Made by a program: the position numbers and the translations under genes
From: Pleurobrachia bachei
Taxonomy: Eukaryota > Ctenophora > Tentaculata > Cydippida > Pleurobrachiidae
Assembly (NCBI GenBank): GCA_000695325.1
Contig: AVPN01000568.1
Coordinates: forward strand, 1-46,672
Length of the DNA stretch: 46,672 bases
Reading direction: 5' to 3'
Shown here: piece after piece, positions 35,840 to 44,711 of the stretch
How the letters are laid out: each line of letters begins with the position of its first letter
Numbering within the stretch: position 1 is the first letter of the stretch
The notes under the pieces: model-generated
Database searches by the model: none
What the model saw: the letters and a program-made list of their open reading frames with translations, nothing else
What the model was told of the DNA's origin: nothing

Positions 35840-38800
35840 ATGGTAGCACAATCAGCCGAGGATCAAAACACCGGAGCAGATCATCTCCTGAAAGATCACG
35901 ATCATAAGGTCAATATGTCTCCTCCGCCTCACTCCATGGCCTTCCAGGGGAGCAGGGTTTACAGTAACCGACACGCTGAGAAATATCTATATCGGCAACC
36001 CACTTACCAGAGTACGTCCATGGGAAACAACCCTCCGATACACGACACACATTTCAAAACATCATGTTGCTCCAATTATCAAATTTGTTATCAATGAGTA
36101 TGAGTATAAGTTTTTTCTGTTTTTTTCCTGTTTTCTTCGGGTCGGAGCTAGGCACCTAAATATGTATTGTTTGCTTTAGTTTGTTGAAAAACACCGATAA
36201 AAAACTATAATGTTGTCCCTTGGCCGGACTATCTTTAGTTCTCCAACTTATTGAGTTTTATCGAATTTACTTATTATTTTTCACCGCTTTTAATTTTACT
36301 CAGCAGCTGATTATTACAAATAAAGCAGATTGACTAAACACATTCACTTCATAATATATGTCACCACCATAATTTTACATTTTCTGATTCTCCTTCTGAT
36401 CCTTTACATGTCTTAGATTCTTCACAATATGGTGTCTCTATATTCTACTCTAAACCGTTTCTTCCCGTGTTTCAGTTGAACGACAGAAACAGTTAGAGGC
36501 TACCAAACAAGAAACCAAGGAATATTTCGAAAGGTTTTTCCGCGTTAGAAGTCGGGACCAGAGTAAAGATTTGGAAATCACAAAGAAAGATTTTTTATCC
36601 CTCCTTGAAGACAAAAAGGTGTGTTTTTTGTTTTCCCACATCCTTCCTCACGTGAAAAACATTAAGCTATTTAGAAATTATATCTCCTTTTTTAATTGCA
36701 GTACGTTTAGTAGTTCTGACAGAACTAAGTCTCCATAACCAGTGATAACCGTCGACACGTGTGCAATTTACAAACGATCTCTATTTGTGGATCATTATGT
36801 GTGTGTGTCTATTAGGTCATTCGGGCAAAATGCTTTTCTAGAGAATCCAAATGAATCAATTAGTGCACATTTAACCAGGGTTTCAACCTACTTATGACCT
36901 AACTGCGGGCATCCTGTTTTAGACACGTAATCATGGCATAATTAGCCTTGAATTATAATTACACCACTCCTAATTTTCCTCAGAATTTTAGTATACACTG
37001 TTTCCGGTTATTCGACACAGACAACTCGGGCTATGTGTCGACAGAGGAAATCCAGGAAGCTCTCAACAAACTCAACTCACAGTACGTGGCATATGATGTC
37101 ATGTTTTATGACGTCATCATAGGTGTTGGGTTACCATGGTAACTAGGTCGATAAACAATAGCAGTTACCATGGTAACTGGGTCAATATAGACAATGAAAA
37201 GCTCTGCCTTTTTTCAGGGGAGAGGCCAGTAAAAAGACAAAAAGTTGGTTTATAAACCGTCTGAGAAAGTTTACCAGCGGAGATGTGGACCAAGAAGCAT
37301 TTAACAGAGCAATTAACCCAAATGTGAGTTCATGGTCGCCATGGTAACATGATGGTTAGTTTTATGAAGGAGCAGGTGTCATTTCAATCTAGTTTTTTTA
37401 CAAACATGATAATAATTTTGTGGGTACAATTATTCACGGCAAATATCTATTATCTATCAACACATGTTTCCCCCTCTCAGTTTCTCTCAAAGTTCTTTGA
37501 CCTCCTCGATATTGATAGAAGTGGAACAGTGACCCTTGAAGAGATGAAACGAAGTATCGATCGACTACTTCTGTAAGTATATCAATAATCAATCATGTGT
37601 TATAGTTTTTAAAAGGTTTTATCGACGGGAAATTTACACTTTTGAGGGTTCTCGAAGTCTCTCGAAGGCTATCTCTCCTCCAACAATTCATATTTCATGC
37701 TGCACCTGTATCTTCAATCCGTCAAGGATCCTAACATGATCTTTTCGACCTCTCTCCGATACCCTTGCCCCTTCGGCTCTTAACTTTATTGATCCTAGGC
37801 TAATTCATATAATATTTAGTGAATGTGTGTGAGTGCTCACGAGTTTGATATAATATTGAACCTTGCTGCACGTGTACTGTCACGTGATATACAATACTGC
37901 CACTTCATAGTTCCGAGTTCTACTCACCAGCCTAATTCTCTAGATCCGTATCTCTTCCGTTTATATATCTTCTGTATATGTTGTAGCAATAATTGGCAGC
38001 TGTGCACGCTTTTGACTTCTATTCACAACACCCTCTTAGTTCTTTCTATAACTAGTTTTGAATCAATATAAGCCGATCAGGTTTGTGACAATTGTAATTA
38101 TTAGACCATACGATAACAATACTACTCAAATCCGATTCATCTGTCCACCCGTTAGTTAAGGTGTCATGGTGTCAACAGAGATCTTACAATCGGTGAGGGC
38201 TCGGGACACCTACTATCAGTGCCATATCGATAGTCTCTACTCTTCATCCCGCGACTCAATTGCGTAAATCATGAAGCATGCCACACCGTGATTTCTGTAA
38301 TTCTCACTTCTTTAAATGTCAGATTAAGATCAGTTTGTCTGCAGTTTGTACCAAACCCTTCTTCGATTGCCTCTTACTGAAAGCAAAGAATGGATCTAGG
38401 ACTTAGAGAAAGATCTGTGAGAAGGGGTTCTGTTTCTTGAGCTTGTCACGATTTCCTTTCTGCACCTTTTTTCTTTATCTGGCGAATACATGTCTTTTAT
38501 CTTCAAAAAGGTCTACTCGATCCTCATAGGTTCCAGTTGAATGCCCTGTGGCAGGTAGATACTGTGGCAGGTATCCGCTAGATTTCCCATAATAAATATT
38601 CTGTAGTCTCTTAGTGAATCAGTGACAATGATTAGATCTGACACACTTTTCTGGCAATACATGGCGTCCCAGTTGGGAGGCCTCTGTCCGGCGTCCCCGG
38701 TTGATCTCCTGAAACTCCAAGGAATGTCTCCGTGTTCTAACCCCCTGCTCTGTGTTTTAGGATGGGTGCCGAGGAGAAAGTTCTGGCGTATCTGGAGACT

Positions 38801-40403
38801 ATGTTTCACGAGAATGCCAAGGATACTGACAATATCAATTATGAAGAATTCAAGACGGTTGTACGGTGTAAACAGGTAAAGAGAGCTGACAATATGTTGA
38901 ACCTGATGCTGCTATCTGTCCTGATTTTATGCTAGGTTCATAGATGGGGATGGAAGGATGATAGGGGCTTGAACAAATCAATGACCTGATATCTGTCTGG
39001 TTGTCTAATTGGATCCTGATAGTAATGTACTGTTTGAGCTAAATCCCTAATTCTCTCTTTGCAGGAGTATTTCACACAGAGGATGTTTGAGATCTGTGAC
39101 AAGGATAAGAGCCAGTCAATATCACTTGTTGGTAAGTGTGTAGGGTTAAAGGTAGGTACGTGAAATTCATGCATGACCCCACTGATCCACTTCAATAGGC
39201 GCCTATATGGGATTATTATCCGCCCCTAAACTAGGCAAATAATTTCCCGGAAGTAACTGCTAGGACTTGGGTCTTGGGATATATCTTTGAGGTAGAACTA
39301 GAACAGCGCCTTTCAAAAAAGGCTACTAAATCTCTACAGAGGACAATTGGGACTTGTTTCACTCCCTTCAGCCAGATTCCATACTTCGCCCTCGTGGACG
39401 ATTATTTAGAAGAGGTGGGACCTCTCTCTTCTCAATAATCGTCCCTCTCTTCACAGTATCCCAGATCCCTGCTGCAGCCCTAATAGAGTGAACTCCAGTC
39501 TATAAACGTTCTAGAAGCAACACGTATTTTAGAGGCATGGGACTGCCAGCTTTCACCATAGCTTGTATAAATTAGGTTACACTAGACGTACTACAATAGA
39601 GTCTAAACATACTGGGCTACTTTAATAGTGTTACCTGTCGGGTGCAAGCAGCTGGGTATGTCTACATGGACTACCATAAAATAAACTACATATTCTACTA
39701 TGTTACTCTTTTATAACCCTCAGTCCCTCCTCTCACCCCACTCTATAGAGTTCACCAGTAACACTGGGTCACCTCCCTCACCCCTCTCTCCACCAGAGTT
39801 CACCAGCACGTTGGGGCGCCTCATGAAGACCTCAGATAATGAGGAGGAGAAGAGGAGAATAATGAGAGACAAACTGATGTTTCTGTTCAGTATCTACGAT
39901 AAAGACAGTAAGTTGAGGGTTCGGTATATTCAACTTGGAGAGGGTTAAAGACTACAAGTCTATTATATTAGATGGTTTGATATATTAATATATTTTACTT
40001 GACCACCCATTTAACGTTGAATATTTTGCTATGCTCATGTCACACCATCTGCAGAGCAATGCCCATGTTCGGGGTTGACTAAAACTCTCAATAAATATAA
40101 CGTGGTTAGATCTGAGTCGCCTGTATAGAACACCCCTGTAAAAGTATTCTATATTTAGACATGACAATGAATGAATGAGTTTGAAAATACTGTTTCAGCT
40201 GATAATCATCCACATCCCTTGCCAGCACGCGAAGGTCTTTAGAGGGTTTATTTCGTAACCAACTACTACCCCATTGAAGTGAATGTGGTTGTGCCTTGTC
40301 ATTACCACCTATTAATATTCATCTACTTCCCCAGGTTCAGGAGATATCAGTAGGTCAGAGATGTTGAAGTGTATTGAGGAATGTACTAAGGAAAGCAGCT
40401 TAG
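35840..40403 (+). CDS. EF-hand-rich protein resembling the NOX5 regulatory domain, 3' part not in view
   Basis: Exons: start exon from ATG 35840 (3' end uncertain), 36476-36618, 36984-37081, 37218-37323, 37481-37572, 38761-38875, 39065-39131, 39797-39907, 40335-40403; all internal phases agree from 36476 on. Four canonical EF-hand loops are readable: DTDNSGYVSTEE, DIDRSGTVTLEE, DKDKSQSISLVE (Gln at the usual Gly) and DKDSSGDISRSE. Degenerate partners occur in the 36476, 37218 and 38761 exons. The last block (EEFKTVVRCK, YFTQRMFEIC..., DKLMFLFSIYDKD..., CIEECTKESSL) follows the order and spacing of NOX5 EF-hands 2-4, the calcium switch of a membrane NADPH oxidase that makes superoxide. The first block looks like an extra duplicated set. 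No haem-binding helices, FAD or NADPH motifs are visible after 40403, so the oxidase identity rests on EF-hand similarity alone; another EF-hand protein is possible. The last exon leaves in phase 1, so the gene continues. Confidence 0.7.
37573..38760. other. Long intron of the EF-hand gene
   Basis: Lies between two phase-matched exons and contains only short frames with no splice support. No RNA gene or repeat recognised. Confidence 0.5.
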
Positions 40404-40943
40404 GTGAGTGCTTTTAGACGCCCCTATACTTAGGTCTTAGAGTATTTAGATGTTTCTTGTTAGGGAAGGACGAGGAATTTGTCCTTGATTGCCGGGGAGG
40501 GACCGAGATTCTAAGATTTAAATTTCATTAGTTTCCTCCCGGGAAATATTTGTCAGACCTCCTTATCCTGGGAAACATTTGGTAGACCAATTAGTCAAAA
40601 GTTGTTGGAAACATTTGGTAGACCAATTAGTAGTCAAAAGCATGTGTAAAGCACACACAAAACAATTGTGTGAAAAAACAAATACAGTAACAATACATTA
40701 TGAAGCGTGTTTTCTCTCCCATTCAAATAATCTCACTCTTCTGACTCAATCTCTCTGACCCTTCGGGTGAAAATATTGGAATCAGTATATTTTAGCTCAG
40801 CTGTGCAATGTTCTGAGTCTTCAAATCAAACGTTTGCTCTCCATCTCGATCCCCAGGGTCCCTCTCTTGGACGCCTTAAATCGGAGCCAGACAGCGGAGG
40901 CCAGCGCAATTCTCACAACTTAAAAAAGGGGCTCCTAATTCCC
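40404..40943. other. Interval between convergent genes
   Basis: Starts with the donor of the last visible EF-hand exon and contains a partial direct repeat (ggaaacatttggtagaccaatta at about 40571 and 40607). No exon seen. Confidence 0.4.
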
Positions 40944-43900
40944 TCACAAGAATACAACCGTTGTTGCCATTAGCAACAGCGTGGTTGACCCCAGTACTGA
41001 ACTGATCCCACTTTCTGCAGTGTCTAGTGAATAGGCATACGTGTTTACATCTTTCTCTGTCAGACTCTTATCTTCTTCTTCAACGTCATTCTCAATCTCC
41101 TCCTCATTATCATCCTGTCTTGGTTCGTCTGTTATCTCCTCTTGTTCTGGTGCCTCTGTCACTACCTCTTTCACGATCTCATCCTGTGTGAACGGTCCAG
41201 TGCAAGTAGTCACAAACTCGCTAGTATAGCTGAAAGTTCCATCCTGAGTTTCCTCTAGACTCTGAGCTAAGCCCATTCCATAACCCTGGCACATGTAGTC
41301 CTCCATTTGTTGGGAGCGGTCACCACAGTACTGACGTTCCATCACTATCTCTGTAGAACTCTGAAATGGGGAGGTTTAGAGAGATGTGTTACCATGGCAA
41401 CGATATGACTCCTGGGTCTGTTTGAGACCAAAAAGTAAAAGTAGTTAGTGTGTTGTCAATTGGCCGGGTTAACTATTTCTTGAAGTGGGTTGACAATTCT
41501 TGGTATTTGCTTTCATTGTAGATTCTAGGTAAGGCGAGATGATGAGCGTGCCCCAATTATGCCCCATAAAGCTAGAAACAAAACCAGCATAATGTGGTTC
41601 AAACAATCAAAGCATAGCAATATGTAAATGAGATTGTTAAATACTTCACTGTGACGTCACATAATTCCACCGCAAAGTTATTTACCTGAATATATCGTTG
41701 TCCCCCTCTAGTTAACTAAATGAGGGAGATTCTAGTCGGACCCAGTCCCGGACCATGGTCCGGATGCCGCTATTCCGGAGGCAGATTAGAAGGGGGTTAT
41801 AGGCGACTAGCATGGCCTGACAGATGACATGCTCAGTAAATTGAAGATAATAGTACCAGTGGGGCCAGGGATGATCGGGTTCTGGGGAGGGCCTGAAGTT
41901 AATTAGAATCTCAGATCCAATCGATAGGACACACCAAATCAGCAATCCAACATTTAGATACAATATCATAATGGCACTTCAACGCTTTATGTCGTTCAGC
42001 TGGTTTCCACTGGCGAACAAGTGGGCTACAGTGAGAAGAGAGAGAACCAGAGAAATCCCAGTGTTGACCAGGAACATCAAAACAGACAGGGTGTATTCTA
42101 CATTTGTGTCACTAGTGTTTACTATAACTGATTGTAAAGCAATAGATTACTCATATCTATTATCTCCACCACCAATGGGTGCAAAGTTAATCAACATTGC
42201 CGCACAGGATAACCAGACAAAATTCACCCCAACAAATGTCCATGTAATGATCGAGACAATCTTCTCATGCGATATGACCCACAGTGGAAACCTGATCTTG
42301 ATGTATCTAACAAAATTTGTTAGATACATCAAGATCAGGTTTCCACTGTGGGTCATATCATTTAATGATATGGCACATGTGATTGCCATTGAAGAGAATC
42401 CCAGAACGTATGTGAAAAGGCAGACACCCTGTCTTGCTAGGGTTGTATCAACGATAAACATTGGATCGCGTATCGGCTTTATCAGGTTGTAGAGAGAGGA
42501 GACAGCAAGGAGGAGAAATAGGAAATCAACTGCAGCAAGAAGTTGGAATAGTCTAGAACCGATGGATGGGGCTGTAGTTGTAGATGAACACCACAGGATT
42601 TAGGAGAAAGGATATCAGACTAGAATAACAGCGAAGATAACGGTGAGAGGAGTGTCCCAGTCCGAGTTGTGAGGATAGTCGGTATCGGGGTAGAATATTG
42701 CCATAACTACCAGGTGCAAATAAGAGTCAGAGAGGAATTGAACTGAAGAGATAAGACAGTCATGCAGTTAGCAGTATCCCGGCCTTCCTCACGTGGGGTC
42801 CCTTAGCTGCAGCCTGCATACATGATGCATATATTATGTAACCGTGAATATGAGTCATGTTTACCGCTACCTTATGCTTAGAAAGACTTGATAAGAATTA
42901 ACAGATGATACGTACGAAATGTTTCATAAATCCCGTAATGCCTGCGCTTGCTGGAAAGGTAGACCACTACCCTCTATTTCCATGATCTACCGAACCCACA
43001 CAGAGCGCATGGTGTCAGGCCACAAAGTTATTTACCTGAATCACATCCGCCGCAAAGTTATCTACCTGAATCACTTCCACTGCAAAGTTATTTACCTGAA
43101 TCACTTCCACCGCAAAGTTATTTACCTGAATCACTTCCACCGCAAAGTTATTTACCTGAATCACTTCCACCGCAAAGTTATTTACCTGAATCACTTCCAC
43201 CGCAAAGTTATTTACCTGAATCACTTCCACCGCAAAGTTATTTACCTGAATCACTTCCACCGCAAAGTTATTTACCTGAATCACTTCCACCGCAAAGTTA
43301 TTTACCTGAATCACTTCCACCGCAAAGTTATTTACCTGAATCACTTCCACCGCAAAGTTATTTAACTAAATAACTTCCACCGCAAAGTTATTTACCTGAA
43401 TGTCAGTGTCTCCCTCCATCTCTGGGTATACTGTCAGATTAGCTTTGGTCTCCACAAAGAAAGATAGACATTCCAGGTCAGCTTCACATGTCCAGGCTGC
43501 AAAAATACAATCAGGTAATGCCAATACATAAAGAAGTCTATCTCCATGTTGCTCTAAAACTTCTAAAATTCTGTAATTCTCTCTAATAGGAAATCAACTG
43601 CAGCAAGAAGTTGGAATAGTCTAGAACCGATGGAGGGGGGTTGTTGTAGTTGTAGATGAACACCACAGGATTTAGGAGAAAGCTGATCAGAGTAGAGATG
43701 ATGTGAATAACAGCGAAGATAACGGTGAGAGGAGTGTCCCAGTCCGAGTTGTGAGGATAGTCGGTATCGGGGTAGAATATTGCCATAACTACCAGGTGCA
43801 AATAAGAGTCAGAGAGGAATTGAACTGAAGAGATAAGACAGTCATGCAGTTAGCAGTATCCCGGCCTTCCTCACGTGGGGTCCCTTAGCTGCAGCCTGCA

Positions 43901-44711
43901 TACATGATGCATATATTATGTAACCGTGAATATGAGTCATGTTTACCGCTACCTTATGCTTAGAAAGACTTGATAAGAATTAACAGATGATACGTACGAA
44001 ATGTTTCATAAATCCCGTAATGCCTGCGCTTGCTGGAAAGGTAGACCACTACCCTCTATTTCCATGATCTACCGAACCCACACAGAGCGCATGGTGTCAG
44101 GCCACAAAGTTATTTACCTGAATCACATCCGCCGCAAAGTTATCTACCTGAATCACTTCCACTGCAAAGTTATTTACCTGAATCACTTCCGCCGCAAAGT
44201 TATTTACCTGAATCACTTCCACCGCAAAGTTATTTACCTGAATCACTTCCACCGCAAAGTTATTTAACTAAATAACTTCCACCGCAAAGTTATTTACCTG
44301 AATGTCAGTGTCTCCCTCCATCTCTGGGTATACTGTCAGATTAGCTTTGGTCTCCACAAAGAAAGATAGACATTCCAGGTCAGCTTCACATGTCCAGGCT
44401 GCAAAAATACAATCAGGTAATGCCAATACATAAAGAAGTCTATCTCCATGTTGCTCTAAAACTTCTAAAATTCTGTAATTCTCTCTCGGGCTCCTCAAAA
44501 TTACTCAGATAGTGCAGGAATCGCCCTATATTGCAGTTCGACAAATTATATTCCAAACCCTTAGGTTACCCAAAGCCTCGCTGCACGTCTTCAATTCCTC
44601 TGGGAGTGCCTCATATCTGTTGTGGATCCCATGCATGAATTTGGTCCATTTGAAGCAGCCATCATAGCACGCCAGGGTGAGAGTGGGTAGGAGCAGGTGA
44701 AGCAATAGCAT
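40944..44711 (-). CDS. Small secreted cysteine-containing protein, probably GPI-anchored, with a large intron
   Basis: Three exons: 44711-44570, 44398-44298 and 41360-40944 (stop at 40944). Phases 1 and 0 match. A signal peptide (MLLLHLLLPTLTLA) is followed by CYDGCFKW and further cysteines (ELKTC, AWTCEADLEC). Exon 3 adds SSTEIVMERQYCGDRSQQ with more cysteines, then a long acidic stretch (EEEIENDVEEEDK) and a hydrophobic C-terminus (GSTTLLLMATTVVFL) preceded by small residues (ESGISS). This arrangement suggests a GPI-anchor signal. The product would be about 219 aa at the cell surface. No family recognised. Exon 2 is duplicated at 43496-43396; use of both would add 101 nt and shift the frame, so they would be mutually exclusive or the extra copy is inert. 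A GPCR relic lies on the same strand within intron 2. Confidence 0.6.
41667..41694 (-). repeat. Isolated copy of the 30-bp donor repeat unit
   Basis: One unit, attcag|gtaaataactttgcggtgg on the minus strand, lies about 310 bases before exon 3 of the surface-protein gene. It matches the arrays at 43021-43410 and 44103-44312. Confidence 0.8.
41712..42704 (-). pseudogene. Rhodopsin-like GPCR pseudogene
   Basis: Reading the minus strand from ATG 42704 gives N-terminus MAIFYPDTDYPHNSDWD, TM1 start (LTVIFAVI), then a small deletion that shifts frame in TM1. TM2 (FQLLAAVDFLFLLLAVSSLY) and TM3 with its conserved cysteine (ARQGVCLFTYVLGF) follow in another frame, then RYIKIRFPLWV as the DRY-like region, TM4 (IITWTFVGVNFVWLSCAAML), TM5 (YTLSVLMFLVNTGISLVL), TM6 (LNVGLLIWCVLSIGSEIL) and TM7 with AYNPLLI in the NPxxY position. 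Defects seen: frameshift in TM1, a second near the poly-C at the TM1-TM2 loop, a palindromic inverted duplication inside TM3, an in-frame TAA in extracellular loop 2 (about 42147) and an in-frame TGA just before TM6 (about 41977). It has no introns over this span. It lies inside intron 2 of the surface-protein gene. Confidence 0.7.
42270..42361. repeat. Palindrome from inverted duplication of GPCR coding sequence
   Basis: The left arm (tatgacccacagtggaaacc... to ...gtatctaacaaa) is exactly mirrored by the right arm (tttgttagatacatcaagat... to ...gtgggtcata), about 44 bp each around one central base. The left arm encodes, on the minus strand, FVRYIKIRFPLWVIS of the receptor; the right arm is its antisense copy and reads NDMTHSGNLILMYLTN, foreign to the family. 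Confidence 0.9.
43021..43410 (-). repeat. 30-bp minisatellite, 13 units, each an exon end plus 5' splice site
   Basis: On the minus strand the unit is gtgattcag|gtaaataact plus ttgcggtggaa. The first unit is the true 3' end of exon 2 (ATTCAG) with its donor. The second unit is mutated (atttagttaaat): its donor is lost and it carries an in-frame TAG. The next ten units, plus one GTAGAT variant, repeat CAG|GT. The unit length is a multiple of three, so the array has a long Val-Asn-Asn-Phe-Ala-Val-Glu frame, treated here as non-coding. Confidence 0.92.
43396..43496 (-). pseudogene. Extra copy of exon 2 of the surface-protein gene
   Basis: Same 101 bases and splice signals as 44298-44398 (acceptor tttttgcag, donor CAG|gtaaat). 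It is either an alternative exon or a duplicate left by the local duplication. The upstream exon 1 is not duplicated. Confidence 0.6.
43583..43786 (-). pseudogene. 5' fragment of the GPCR (second copy)
   Basis: ATG 43786 opens MAIFYPDTDYPHNSDWDTPL, then a full TM1 (TVIFAVIHIISTLISFLL) with the usual TM1 Asn-Pro, and then shifts frame at a C-rich run before TM2. It is cut off at the duplication junction about 43586. TM1 is intact here but deleted in part in the other copy, so the two copies decayed independently. Confidence 0.65.
44103..44312 (-). repeat. Second 30-bp donor-unit array, 7 units
   Basis: Same unit and same order as 43021-43410: true exon 2 donor, then the mutated TAG-bearing unit, then CAG|GTAAAT units and one GTAGAT variant. 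The shared mutated unit shows the block duplicated after that mutation. Confidence 0.92.

Larger units (their letters stand above)
42518..44486 (-). repeat. Tandem direct duplication of about 1.07 and 0.90 kb
   Basis: 42518-43585 and 43586-44486 share the same order: GPCR 5' end, unique spacer, 30-bp array, exon 2 of the surface-protein gene. The length difference is mainly array copy number (13 against 7). Small indels distinguish the GPCR portions. Confidence 0.9.

Noticed and set aside
43015-43350. Val-Asn-Asn-Phe-Ala-Val-Glu repeat protein
   Set aside because: It is the 30-bp donor array read in frame. A TAG in the unit beside exon 2 cuts it off from the gene.
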